Of a stretch of DNA of 64,000 bases, positions 19,167 to 27,696 are shown in pieces. The stretch comes from Verrucomicrobiota bacterium (GTDB lineage Bacteria > Verrucomicrobiota > Verrucomicrobiia > Limisphaerales > JAEYXS01): the NCBI GenBank assembly GCA_023431185.1, contig JAEYXS010000076.1, forward strand, positions 123,983 through 187,982, read 5' to 3'. Made by a program: the position numbers and the translations under genes. How positions within the stretch are numbered: position 1 is the stretch's first letter; every line of letters starts with the position of its first letter. The notes beneath the pieces were generated by a model that was not told the DNA's origin, did not search any database, and saw only the letters and a list, made by a program, of their open reading frames with translations.

Positions 19167-20549
19167 TTAGTATTCCCGATCGCGCTTGATGCCCGGCTCC
19201 GGGATCGGATACTTGCCATTCGCATCCGCCAACAGCGGTGCCGGCCCATCAAGCGTGAGTTTGTCCACGTCGGGAGCGAACTCATGCTTGTTCTCTTTGA
19301 ACTCTTCCCACGTCACCTCCTGTCCGGTATGAGCCGCAAAACGACCCATTGCCGTGATCATGCTCGCTTCGGCGCTGCGCACCACTTCGTTGTAGGGCTC
19401 GTCATGGCGGATGGCCGCCATGAAGTCATCCCACTCCTGCTGATACGGGTTCGGTGCCTCTCCAAAAGACCATACCTGGGATTCACTGCTCATGATGTGG
19501 TTCTTGAAGATCTTGCCAGCCCGGCCCAAGGCATGCCCGCCCAATGACACCGTCGCCATGCCCTTGGCCCCGTGAACCACGCTGGAAAACTCATCCTTCA
19601 CGCCCAGCATGGTGCGGCCGTAGAAGAAGAACTTCGTGCCGTCATTGAAGGTGTATTCCACCTGATAGGCATCGAAATTCTGGTCGATGTTATCGCCCCG
19701 GTAGTGGCGTCCACCGATGGCGTGGCACTTCACCGGCCACGAATTCTTCATCCAGCAGCACTCGTCAATCTGGTGGATGTAAAAGTCGCTGAACAGGCCG
19801 CCGCTCGCCCACAGGAAACTATGGAAGCGGGAGATCTGGAACATCAGTTCGCTCTGACCTTCTTTGCGCATGGAAGGATCGGTGAACGCGGAACCCACTG
19901 GCGGATGCATGCGATACGCGCGCATGGCGATGACATCACCGATGGCGTTTTCCTTGTTGATCTTGTCAAACAGCGCCTGCCGGCCTTTGCAGTGACGCAC
20001 CATCAGGCCCACTGCCACCTTGATACCCTTCTTCTTCGCTTCCTCGGCCAGCGCGATCATGCGTCGGCCCGTCGGGGCGTCCACGCAGATGGGCTTCTCC
20101 ATGAAGACATTCAAACCCTTCTCAATGGCATACTTGAAATGCACCCAGCGGAAGGCGGGCGGCGTGGCCAAGATGACCACATCCCCCTTCTTCAATTGGT
20201 CCATCGCCTGCTTGTAACCATCGAAGCCAATGTACTTGCGCTCCGGCGGCACTTCAAGCTGGTCCTTGTACTTCTTCTGCAAGTTCGTATAACTATTGCT
20301 CAGCTTGCTCTCAAAAACATCCGCCATCGCCACCAGCTTGGGCGGACCGCTGGTCTCCAACGCATTAGCTGCGGCACCTGTGCCCCGGCCTCCGCAACCC
20401 ACCAGCGCGATGCGCGGCTGGTCGCTGCCTTGGGCAAAAACGTGGGGAAGGTTGACACCGGCCAGCGCGGAAGCACCGATGACGGTTCCGGTGTTCTGCA
20501 AGAACTGACGACGGGACGAAAGTGGCGAATTTTCTTTTGACTGGGTCAT
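19167..20549 (-). CDS. Tat-exported Gfo/Idh/MocA family oxidoreductase
   Basis: 460 residues with a twin-arginine signal (SSRRQFLQNTGTVIGASALAG). The NAD(P)-binding Rossmann fold has IALVGCGGRGTGAA near residue 47, the middle VILATPPAFRWVHFKYAIEKGLNVFMEKP block contains the family EKP motif, and the C-terminal GFO_IDH_MocA_C-like domain follows. Exported members are abundant in Verrucomicrobiota and Planctomycetota and act on sugars or sugar derivatives in the periplasm, often with a cofactor folded in before export. The substrate is unknown. It is a single-gene unit with its own terminator. Confidence 0.9.
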   Translation of the reverse strand: MTQSKENSPLSSRRQFLQNTGTVIGASALAGVNLPHVFAQGSDQPRIALVGCGGRGTGAAANALETSGPPKLVAMADVFESKLSNSYTNLQKKYKDQLEVPPERKYIGFDGYKQAMDQLKKGDVVILATPPAFRWVHFKYAIEKGLNVFMEKPICVDAPTGRRMIALAEEAKKKGIKVAVGLMVRHCKGRQALFDKINKENAIGDVIAMRAYRMHPPVGSAFTDPSMRKEGQSELMFQISRFHSFLWASGGLFSDFYIHQIDECCWMKNSWPVKCHAIGGRHYRGDNIDQNFDAYQVEYTFNDGTKFFFYGRTMLGVKDEFSSVVHGAKGMATVSLGGHALGRAGKIFKNHIMSSESQVWSFGEAPNPYQQEWDDFMAAIRHDEPYNEVVRSAEASMITAMGRFAAHTGQEVTWEEFKENKHEFAPDVDKLTLDGPAPLLADANGKYPIPEPGIKRDREY

Positions 20550-20701
20550 GTCTCCATCGTTCTTTCTCCTCGCCCGCCTGTCAATCTTCCAGATGCCTTT
20601 CAGGCGGCTGAAAACTTGCTAAAATCTGCCGCCTCTTCGGCAACTTAGTTTTCCTCAGCTTCCTACTTGATATTCAGACCGCAACTTTCCAGAGTAGACC
20701 C

Positions 20702-21196
20702 ATGAAGTCCCACGAACTGCTCCGCGAGGTATTTCACGAGGGCAATCCCAAGAAAATCGCCGATGACATGGGCCTGTCCCTGTCCATGATTTACAAGTGG
20801 GCGGAGGCCCCGACCGAAGGCGGCAGCGGTGCCACCAACCCTCTGGACCGTATCGAATCCCTTATCAAGTCCACTGAAGACCCTAGGCTGGTGCAATGGA
20901 TCTGCGAACGTTCCGGAGGCTTCTTCATCCAGAATCCGAAGGAACATTGGGCGCATCCGTATTACCTCATTCCCGCCACCAACCAGGTGGTGCAAGAGTT
21001 CGCTGATCTCCTCTCCGTCGTCGCCGGAGCCGCCAGTGACCATCACATCACCAAGGAAGAATCCAAGCGCATCCGCAAGCGCTGGGAACAGCTTAAGTCC
21101 GTTACCGAAGGCTTTGTCCATTGCTGCGAGGAAGGCAACTTTGGCCCCTTGGAAAAAGAATTGTCCGAGAAACCCAAGGACAAGGAAAAGGAATAG
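20702..21196 (+). CDS. CII/CP76-like helix-turn-helix regulatory protein
   Basis: 164 residues. The N-terminal KKIADDMGLSLSMIYKWAEAP is a helix-turn-helix, and the pattern of the rest (LDRIESLIKSTEDPRLVQWICERSGGFF and the later helical VQEFADLLSVVAGAASDHHITKEESKRIRKRWEQL) matches the phage-regulatory CII/CP76 family in Pfam style. Free-standing chromosomal copies occur in Verrucomicrobiota. The C-terminus is a charged Lys/Glu tail. No other phage gene is nearby. The rhomboid gene follows 33 bp later on the same strand. Confidence 0.65.
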   Translation: MKSHELLREVFHEGNPKKIADDMGLSLSMIYKWAEAPTEGGSGATNPLDRIESLIKSTEDPRLVQWICERSGGFFIQNPKEHWAHPYYLIPATNQVVQEFADLLSVVAGAASDHHITKEESKRIRKRWEQLKSVTEGFVHCCEEGNFGPLEKELSEKPKDKEKE

Positions 21197-21229
21197 CCCG
21201 CGTAACATCCGGGCCATCCTCAAGTCGTT

Positions 21230-21817
21230 GTGGCCAAATCCACCTGGAAAGACTTCCGTCAGGCGCTCCAGTTCAGCCTCTTCTTCGTCGGCCTCCTCTG
21301 CCTGACTTTTGCCCTCGATATCCTGTTACGCAGTCATAACCCGTCTTACAATTTATCCACCTTTGGCATCTTGCCCCGCTCCGCCTGGGGATTGCTGGGC
21401 ATCCTCTTCAACCCTTTGCTCCACGGAAACCTGGCCCATCTGCTGGCCAATTCCGTGCCTTTGCTGGTGCTGCTCACCCTGCTCTTCTGGGATCGCAAGT
21501 ATCATCCCGGCACCACCCTGACCGTCATCTGGATCGTCAGCGGTCTGGGCACGTGGCTCATCGGCCGTAATGAATCTGGCGGGCAGCCGGTCATCCATAT
21601 CGGAGCCAGCTCCCTCATCTACGGCATCGTCGCTTACCTGATCGCGGCCGCCTTCTGGATGCAACGCTGGCGCTCCGCCTTCATCGCCCTGCTCGTCTTT
21701 CTCCTCTACGGCGGCATTTTCTTCGGGGCCCTGCCCCAACAAGGCCAGATCAGTTGGGAGGGCCATCTCGCCGGGATGATCGCCGGCATCTGGTGCGCGC
21801 TCAGACTGCATTCGTAA
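21230..21817 (+). CDS. Rhomboid-family intramembrane serine protease
   Basis: 195 residues with about six membrane helices. The catalytic serine lies in HIGASSLIYG (GxSxxxYG), and the catalytic histidine in SWEGHLAGMIAGIW near the C-terminus; the helix 2 motif HGNLAHLLANSVPLLVL also matches the family. Rhomboids cut within or near membrane helices of substrate proteins. I use the GTG at 21230; no ATG lies upstream in frame before the previous gene. The substrate is unknown. Confidence 0.85.
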   Translation: MAKSTWKDFRQALQFSLFFVGLLCLTFALDILLRSHNPSYNLSTFGILPRSAWGLLGILFNPLLHGNLAHLLANSVPLLVLLTLLFWDRKYHPGTTLTVIWIVSGLGTWLIGRNESGGQPVIHIGASSLIYGIVAYLIAAAFWMQRWRSAFIALLVFLLYGGIFFGALPQQGQISWEGHLAGMIAGIWCALRLHS

Positions 21818-21896
21818 GAGATTTCTCTCACAACTTTTTTACAATTCTATTGCCCGCTTCTGACAACTGAGGAATCAGCGGAACTATGCTGTTCCC

Positions 21897-23330
21897 ATGA
21901 AAACACTCCTCCTTTCCTTGATTCTGGCCACCGGCGGGCTGACCGCCCAAGCTTGCGGCGGTTATGGCGATGACGACCATTTCTTTGCGCATGAATGGGG
22001 CACCTTCACCTCCATCCAAGGCACCGATGGTGTGCCTCTCGCATGGCAATCACTGGTTGAAAACGATCTGCCCGATTTCGTTTACAACCGCACTCGCCCT
22101 GCTGATGCCCACTTGCTGGGAGCACCGCTCAATCCCCTGTCCAAGGGCTCCATCGCCGCCACCCAACGGATCGAGACCCCGGTCATCTACTTCTACTCGC
22201 TCAAACCGCGCACGGTGGATGTCCGGGTGGATCTGCCCAAAGGAACCATCACCGAATGGTATCCGCAGATCAGCAAATTTGGTCCTGCATTCGGGCAGGC
22301 CGTCTCCCCTTTCATCGATCCCAAACAGCGTGATAAAAGCTTCATCGAATGGTCCAAGGTCCAGATCGTGCCGGGCTCGAAAGCATCATTCCCTGACGAG
22401 AAACGCCCCAGCCACTACTATGCTGCACGGAATACGGATGCCGCTCCGATTCAAGTGACACCTCCCGCCCTCCAGGACATCAAATCCAGCGGTGAAGGGC
22501 TGCCGAAACCACAGGATGAAAAATTCCTCTTCTACCGGGGCATCGCTAATTTCCCCTCGCCTTTGCTGGCCCGCGCCACCAGTGACAACACTGTGGTCAT
22601 GCAAAACCTGCTGGATCAGCCGCTGCAACACATCTTCGTCATTGACCAACGGGCTGGTGAATACGCCTTCAGCTATCACCCCGAACTGGCAGCCAAAAAA
22701 GAACTCAGTGCCGGCATCACCATCTTCTCCTCCCGCACGCAACGAGTGACTGGCCGCGAACAGCTCATTCAGTCCATGCGCAAATCCTTGACCGCTGCCG
22801 GGCTCTTTGAAAAAGAAGCCGCCGCCATGGTGAAGACGTGGGAAGATTCCTGGTTCGATGAAAAAGGCGTACGGATACTCTACGTCCTGCCCGAGAAGTG
22901 GGTGGAAACCACCATGCCCCTGAAGTTCAACCCCGCTCCCACCAAGACCGCCCGGGTCTATGTTGGCCGTGCCGAATTGTTCACGCCCAAGCTCGAGCAG
23001 ACCTTGACCCAGCTCGTGAATGCTTTTGCCGGCGCTTCCACCGAGCAAAAAGCCGTCCTGACCCAATCCGTCCGCGATCTCCGCTTGGGCCGCTTCACCC
23101 ATGTCGCCTTTGACCGGATCGTGCGTAAACAGAATGAAAAACAGTTCAGCACCGCCGCTTACCAACTCCGCGCCAGTGCACTAACGCCCACACCGGCAAC
23201 GCCGCCAGTGACCGGAAGCAAGTCGGTCACTTCGATTTCCCACCCCTTAGTCAAGGAGATCACTGCCCGCTTGGTGAAAGATGGTGATGCGACGGAGTTT
23301 ATCAACATTAGCTGTGCTGGAACACGTTAA
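21897..23330 (+). CDS. Secreted protein with HEWGTFTS motif, unknown function
   Basis: 477 residues with a signal peptide ending at AQA-CGG. The start of the mature protein carries FFAHEWGTFTSIQGTDGVPLAW, a motif I have seen in conserved uncharacterised proteins of Verrucomicrobiota, Planctomycetota and Acidobacteriota, without a known role. The rest is mainly beta (RVDLPKGTITEWYPQIS, FLFYRGIANF) with a helical C-terminal part. ACGGYG directly after the cleavage region leaves open a lipoprotein, but the residues before the Cys (TAQAC) are only a fair lipobox. No enzyme motif was recognised. Confidence 0.65.
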   Translation: MKTLLLSLILATGGLTAQACGGYGDDDHFFAHEWGTFTSIQGTDGVPLAWQSLVENDLPDFVYNRTRPADAHLLGAPLNPLSKGSIAATQRIETPVIYFYSLKPRTVDVRVDLPKGTITEWYPQISKFGPAFGQAVSPFIDPKQRDKSFIEWSKVQIVPGSKASFPDEKRPSHYYAARNTDAAPIQVTPPALQDIKSSGEGLPKPQDEKFLFYRGIANFPSPLLARATSDNTVVMQNLLDQPLQHIFVIDQRAGEYAFSYHPELAAKKELSAGITIFSSRTQRVTGREQLIQSMRKSLTAAGLFEKEAAAMVKTWEDSWFDEKGVRILYVLPEKWVETTMPLKFNPAPTKTARVYVGRAELFTPKLEQTLTQLVNAFAGASTEQKAVLTQSVRDLRLGRFTHVAFDRIVRKQNEKQFSTAAYQLRASALTPTPATPPVTGSKSVTSISHPLVKEITARLVKDGDATEFINISCAGTR

Positions 23331-23354
23331 ACATCGATTTTGTGGGGAGTTCAC

Positions 23355-23399
23355 TTCCGCCCCGCACGTCCAATCATCACTGGACGGAACGGGGCGGAA
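23355..23399. other. Strong 45-nt stem-loop upstream of the sensor kinase
   Basis: The outer stem TTCCGCCCCG (23355-23364) pairs perfectly with CGGGGCGGAA (23390-23399); an inner stem CGTCCA/TGGACG (23367-23372 and 23381-23386) closes an 8-base loop. There is no T-run after it, so it is not a typical terminator. It ends 21 bp before the kinase start and may act as a leader structure, or as a Rho-type end of the previous gene. Confidence 0.5.
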
Positions 23400-23420
23400 C
23401 ACCGATTATACCAGTGTACC

Positions 23421-25310
23421 ATGCGTAAGGTCGCCATAGTCTTTATCCTGACCGTGCTCATCCCGAGCCTGGGACTCGCTTGGTTGGCGGTGCTCTCCCT
23501 GCGTGACCAGCAATACAGCCTCGAACGCCAGGAGTTTCTCCTCTACCAGGGTGTCGTGGACAAACTGGCCCAAGATGCCGCTGGTTATCTCGATGGACAG
23601 CAGCAGCTATTCGCCACGCAAGTGGAGTTGATGCTGCAGGAGAAGCAGCCGGAAGTCCTCGCCGCCTCTTTCGATGATAGCATCCGCCGTGTCTGGCCGA
23701 TGGCTGAAATCGGTTTCGCCGTCTCGTTGGAAGGCAGGGTGCTCAATCCCTCACTGACCGGTCGCCCAGCCGCCCGTCAATTCCGGCTGGAGAACGATCT
23801 GTTTCTTTGCAGCCGGGAATCCATCGAGGTTTATTGGAACACGGGCAAAGGCTCAGTGAATCTCAGTGCCCTGGATCAAAATAACAGCCAGCAGGCGTAT
23901 GCTAACAATCCCTCACTGTTTCAGCAGCAACTCCAGCAGACCACTACGGCCAGCCAGTTGGCCAATAACTCTGGCGATCAGTCCGCTTATGCCAACAGAG
24001 CCCAGGGCGTGAAGCGCGTCGTCAATCCGCAGAACCAGCTCGATTATCCCCAGCAACAAGCTTTGCCGCAGTCACAGTCACAATCTCAAGCGCCAATAAC
24101 GCTGGATAACTATTCCAAGGTGCAAGCGGCTGAGGCCGAGTTCCGCCATCTCATCGGCGACAGCAGCGAGGGCATGATGGCGCGCTTCCTGCAAAATCGC
24201 CTGAATGTCATGACGTGGTGCCGCTCTCCGCGAAACCCTTCGCTGGTATATGGCGCCAAACTGGACCTCAGCAAGCTGACCACCGGCTTGAAGCAACTCG
24301 TCAGCAGCATGAACCCTGAGTTGGCGGAAAAAGTCTGCGTAACGCTGCTGGATGATTCCGCCCGCCCACTGGGACGCTCACATCCGGAGTTCACCACGGA
24401 TTGGAAACGGCCCTTCGTCGCCGCCGAGATTGGCGAGGCCCTGCCTCATTGGGAGATCGCGCTCTACCAGTTGAATCCTGGAAAAATAAGTGCCTCCGCC
24501 GTCACCCTCAAATACACCTTTGCTCTCCTCGTCGCACTGCTATTGCTCGCCATCGCCATTGGCGGCTGGCTTATCGTGCGTGACTTGGACCGGGAACTGC
24601 GTCTGGCCAAGCAAAAGACTGATTTCGTCAGCAATGTCTCGCATGAACTAAAAACACCACTGACCTCCATCCGTATGTTCGCCGAATTGCTGGCTGAAGG
24701 ACGCGTGGCGGATGCCGAGAAACAACGCGGCTATCTGAACATCATCACTGCTGAATCAGCGCGTTTGACCCGTCTCATCAACAACGTCCTCGATTTCGCC
24801 CACATGGAACGGGGTGAGAAGAAATACCAGATGCGCCCGCTTGATCTTGCGGCAGTCACGCGCGATTCCGTGGAGTCGCTGCGTGCTCATCTGGAAAGCA
24901 ATGGCTTCAAGCTTCAGCTCGAACTGCCAAGCCAGCCGCTCAGCATCAATGGCGATTCCGATGCGCTCGCGCAAATACTGGTAAACCTGCTTTCCAATGC
25001 GGAAAAATACTCCGGTGAAGCCCGTGAGATTTCCCTGCGTCTGCGCCTAGCAGCCCAACCATTTCAACACGCCGAACTGCAAGTCTTGGACCGTGGTTCG
25101 GGTGTGCCCAAGGGGTGCGAGGAAAAGATTTTTGAGCAATTCTACCGTGCCCATGATTCCCTGAGCAGCGGCATCCAAGGTTCCGGCCTCGGCCTTACGC
25201 TGGCCCGCCAGATCGCCCGTGCGCACGGCGGTGAGCTGAACTATGCTGCCCGTGAAGGAGGTGGTAGCTGCTTCACACTCAAGCTGCCTTTGTCCAAGCA
25301 AACAAACTGA
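23421..25310 (+). CDS. Sensor histidine kinase with Gln/Asn-rich sensor region
   Basis: 629 residues. Helix 1 covers about residues 5-25 and helix 2 about 366-387, bracketing a large periplasmic part. The HisKA dimerisation domain has H408 in SNVSHELKTPLTSIRM; the ATPase domain has the N box NLLSNAEKYSG, and GSGVPKG and GSGLGLTLARQIARAHGG. Residues about 152-225 of the sensor are strikingly rich in Gln and Asn (QNNSQQAY, SLFQQQLQQTTT, SQSQSQ), a low-complexity insert rare in kinases. Start at ATG 23421 places the first helix at the N-terminus. Its cognate regulator follows 156 bp later, past a dispersed hairpin. Confidence 0.9.
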   Translation: MRKVAIVFILTVLIPSLGLAWLAVLSLRDQQYSLERQEFLLYQGVVDKLAQDAAGYLDGQQQLFATQVELMLQEKQPEVLAASFDDSIRRVWPMAEIGFAVSLEGRVLNPSLTGRPAARQFRLENDLFLCSRESIEVYWNTGKGSVNLSALDQNNSQQAYANNPSLFQQQLQQTTTASQLANNSGDQSAYANRAQGVKRVVNPQNQLDYPQQQALPQSQSQSQAPITLDNYSKVQAAEAEFRHLIGDSSEGMMARFLQNRLNVMTWCRSPRNPSLVYGAKLDLSKLTTGLKQLVSSMNPELAEKVCVTLLDDSARPLGRSHPEFTTDWKRPFVAAEIGEALPHWEIALYQLNPGKISASAVTLKYTFALLVALLLLAIAIGGWLIVRDLDRELRLAKQKTDFVSNVSHELKTPLTSIRMFAELLAEGRVADAEKQRGYLNIITAESARLTRLINNVLDFAHMERGEKKYQMRPLDLAAVTRDSVESLRAHLESNGFKLQLELPSQPLSINGDSDALAQILVNLLSNAEKYSGEAREISLRLRLAAQPFQHAELQVLDRGSGVPKGCEEKIFEQFYRAHDSLSSGIQGSGLGLTLARQIARAHGGELNYAAREGGGSCFTLKLPLSKQTN

Positions 25311-25356
25311 ACTGCAAATGCAAATCACGCTTCCAAGTCCAAAAGGCCGCTACGCC

Positions 25357-25400
25357 ACCTCCCCCTTCTCCCCTAGGGAGAAGGCCGGGATGAGGGGGAA
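25357..25400. repeat. Dispersed CCTTCTCCC/GGGAGAAGG hairpin element
   Basis: CCTTCTCCC (25364-25372) and GGGAGAAGG (25376-25384) form the stem, followed by CCGGGATGAGGGGG. A second copy with the same order (stem, then ACCGAGGATGAGGGG) lies at 54566-54610. It sits between the kinase and regulator genes and may influence how much regulator is made from a shared transcript. Confidence 0.6.
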
Positions 25401-25466
25401 AGAAGTGTTAGAAGCAAAGCGCGTTTGCATATTGTCCAGCCTCTTGATCGCCGCAACTTGCGCCCC

Positions 25467-26165
25467 ATGAAAACTCGCATTTTGGTCATAGAAGATGACG
25501 CCCATATCCGCTTGGGGCTGGAGGAAGTCTTACGCGGCGAAGGCTTCGAGGTCGCCAGTTGCAGCCGGGGCGATGCGGCGATCAACTCCATCGAGAAGGA
25601 ACGCCCGCATCTCATCGTGCTGGATGTTATGCTACCCGGCGCCAGTGGGTTCGATATCTGCAAAAAACTACGCGCCCGCAAGAACACGACACCCGTCCTC
25701 ATGCTCACCGCCAAAGGCCAGGAGATCGATAAAGTCATCGGCTTGGACCTCGGTGCGGATGACTATGTCACCAAGCCCTTCGGCGTGCGCGAATTGCTGG
25801 CCCGCATCCACGCCCTGCTCCGCCGGATGAATGGCAGCAATGGCAAAGTGGAGAATGACAGCACCGAGCCCTTTAAAATCGGCGCTGCGCTCATCAATCC
25901 GACCACCTTCCAAGTGACCCGCGGCAAACAATCCGAAGACCTGACCGCCAAGGAACTGAAGCTGCTGCAGTTATTCTTCACCCACCCCGGTGAAGTCTTC
26001 TCCCGCGATAAACTGCTCAACGAAGTCTGGGGTTACAACTACTACGGCACCACGCGCACGCTGGACCAAGTCGTCGTCCAACTACGCAAGAAACTCGGCG
26101 ATAACGGCGGCGAACCGAAGCATCTGCTAACGGTGCATGGCGTGGGATACAAGCTGGTGATGTGA
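25467..26165 (+). CDS. OmpR-family response regulator
   Basis: 232 residues. The receiver domain has the acidic pair E9-D10-D11, phosphoacceptor D53 in VLDVMLPG and K103 in YVTKPFG; the C-terminal winged helix (about 140-232) has ELKLLQLFFTHPGEVFSRDKLLNEVWGYNYYGTTRTLDQVVVQLRKKL, written here in the usual OmpR order of helices. It is the partner of the kinase upstream. Start at ATG 25467 (MKTRILVIEDD); the longer frame includes non-family sequence. Regulated genes are not evident; none of the neighbours has a recognisable direct-repeat box. Confidence 0.92.
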   Translation: MKTRILVIEDDAHIRLGLEEVLRGEGFEVASCSRGDAAINSIEKERPHLIVLDVMLPGASGFDICKKLRARKNTTPVLMLTAKGQEIDKVIGLDLGADDYVTKPFGVRELLARIHALLRRMNGSNGKVENDSTEPFKIGAALINPTTFQVTRGKQSEDLTAKELKLLQLFFTHPGEVFSRDKLLNEVWGYNYYGTTRTLDQVVVQLRKKLGDNGGEPKHLLTVHGVGYKLVM

Positions 26166-26173
26166 GCGTTCCT

Positions 26174-26593
26174 TCAGAACGCCATGCGCCAGAAAAACAC
26201 GCTACACAGAGCGTAAACATAAAAACCAATGGCCGAACTCAGCAGAAAAGTTATCCCATAAGCCCATTTCCGTGCCGACTTCTTCCCCGACCTCATGAAT
26301 AGATAGATGTAGCACCTGTAATCAGCTACCAAACCAGCAATCACTAGCGGCACCAGCAGATAGAACCACTGCCTGACGAAATCGGCGTGATCAATCAGTA
26401 TCTGAACCAAGACCGGAAGCCTTCTACTGAACCCTAGAATTTCTCCCAGGATAGGAACAATCTGATATAGGTAACAAATCAAAACCATTAGCAGTGCAGC
26501 ATGAACACTTACGCGCGCCAACGCATCCTTTCGTGCCGCCGCTGGCACTTCTGGCGGATTGAAAAACCACTGATAAACGGCGTATGCAGTCAT
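26174..26593 (-). CDS. Membrane protein, member of a tandem paralogous pair (downstream copy)
   Basis: 139 residues with three hydrophobic segments (ALLMVLICYLYQIVPIL, WFYLLVPLVIAGLVA, ITFLLSSAIGFYVYALC). It shares with the gene upstream the signatures R-DA-ARVSVHA, DFxRQWFxLLxP, DYxxYxxL and the position of all helices, so the two are tandem duplicates that have diverged. I know no family for them. The gap between the two genes is 21 bp, which suggests one transcript. Convergent with the response regulator gene (8-bp gap). Confidence 0.6.
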   Translation of the reverse strand: MTAYAVYQWFFNPPEVPAAARKDALARVSVHAALLMVLICYLYQIVPILGEILGFSRRLPVLVQILIDHADFVRQWFYLLVPLVIAGLVADYRCYIYLFMRSGKKSARKWAYGITFLLSSAIGFYVYALCSVFFWRMAF

Positions 26594-26614
26594 GTCATTC
26601 TTTATTGCTTTTGT

Positions 26615-27055
26615 TCATGGGTAAATCCGAACCGTAGTCATCATCGAAATCCGAAAAAGTAACCAGCTCAACAGGCAGAACCCGTTGGCCGAGACCAAAA
26701 CCAGCGTTATCGCATGGGCCCAAGCTCTTGCAACTCTTGGCCCGAACTTCACGTGTAAATGGAGGTAAGCTTTGTAGTCCGTAAACAAAACGACTGGAAG
26801 AAAAGGGATAACAAGCCAAAACCATTGCCGCAAAAAGTCTGAGGCTTCAATTTGGATTTCCAAGAGCCTATGTAGCCTTGCCCCTATTCCCCCCACATAC
26901 ACCTCAAAAAATGGGGGCAACACAAAAACCAGCAAACACAACAACAGCAACAGAAACAAAGCATGCACACTCACCCGGTCGCGGGCATCCCTCCGTAACT
27001 CCAAACAAATGCTTCCGTCATCTTGAAACCACCGGAATAAAGCTGTCGTCGTCAT
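26615..27055 (-). CDS. Membrane protein, member of a tandem paralogous pair (upstream copy)
   Basis: 146 residues, same layout as its neighbour: a short soluble N-terminus (FRWFQDDGSICLELRRDARDRVSVHA), a first helix (LFLLLLLCLLVFVLPPFF), a central segment with DFLRQWFWLVIPFLPVVLF and DYKAYLHLH, and a last helix (AITLVLVSANGFCLLSWLLF). Function unknown. No enzyme motif is visible. The spacing of helices and the charged middle loop are the conserved features of the pair. Confidence 0.6.
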   Translation of the reverse strand: MTTTALFRWFQDDGSICLELRRDARDRVSVHALFLLLLLCLLVFVLPPFFEVYVGGIGARLHRLLEIQIEASDFLRQWFWLVIPFLPVVLFTDYKAYLHLHVKFGPRVARAWAHAITLVLVSANGFCLLSWLLFRISMMTTVRIYP

Positions 27056-27117
27056 ATCAAAGTTTGGGCCTTTGCTGACTTATTCGCCTGATCTGCAACC
27101 ACCACCCATACTACCCG

Positions 27118-27693
27118 CTACTCCGCTTTTAACAACTCCTCAATCTTCCCCTTCAACGCCACGTAATCCTTGTCTCCCTTCACAAACTGCCCGCCCGGAT
27201 GGATGAAGCGCACGACGCCCTGTCTATCGATGAGAAAGCTCACGCTGGTGAAATCCCGGTCCTGCCCGTCCAGCCACCACGCCCTGAGTGTCTTCCATTC
27301 CGGGTCGATCGCCACCGGGAACTTGAACCCCAGCTTCTCCGCCTGCGCCTTCACTTCCTCCACCCGGAGCGGTCTGCTCGCCTTATGATGATACGCCCCG
27401 ATTACGATCAATCCACGCTCCTGATAATCCCTGTGGAATTCATTCAAGGCCGGGGCTGTAGCCGCACAATACCGGCAGCCGGGAGCCATCCACCAGCGCA
27501 CGAGCACAACCTTGCCCTTCAATTCATCCAGCTTCAGCGACGGCGAGTTCTGCCATTGCTCGAACTTCCATTCTTTGGCGGGCGAGCCCAGCAAAGCCGC
27601 TCCCCCGTCATCCGCCACTGCTCCCGAAAGACTGAACCCCAGCGCGATCATCACCACCCATACCGCACGCCAGGATGTAGCCGCCGTCTTCAT
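27118..27693 (-). CDS. Exported thioredoxin-fold protein (AhpC/TlpA type)
   Basis: 191 residues with a signal peptide (WRAVWVVMIALGFSLSGAVA). The thioredoxin-like fold begins with LKLDELKGKVVLVRWWMAPGCRYC; the active-site pair is C-R-Y-C, and a cis-proline region is seen at SFLIDRQGVVRFIHPGG. This is the redoxin/TlpA pattern, predicted to be a periplasmic thiol-disulphide protein. The next upstream gene (27697-28407) ends 3 bp before its start, so both are probably in one transcript. Confidence 0.85.
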   Translation of the reverse strand: MKTAATSWRAVWVVMIALGFSLSGAVADDGGAALLGSPAKEWKFEQWQNSPSLKLDELKGKVVLVRWWMAPGCRYCAATAPALNEFHRDYQERGLIVIGAYHHKASRPLRVEEVKAQAEKLGFKFPVAIDPEWKTLRAWWLDGQDRDFTSVSFLIDRQGVVRFIHPGGQFVKGDKDYVALKGKIEELLKAE

Positions 27694-27696
27694 CCG

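Noticed and set aside
20702..21196. CII-like protein as evidence for a prophage
   Set aside because: No integrase, portal, capsid or lysis gene anywhere near; such HTH proteins also occur alone on chromosomes.
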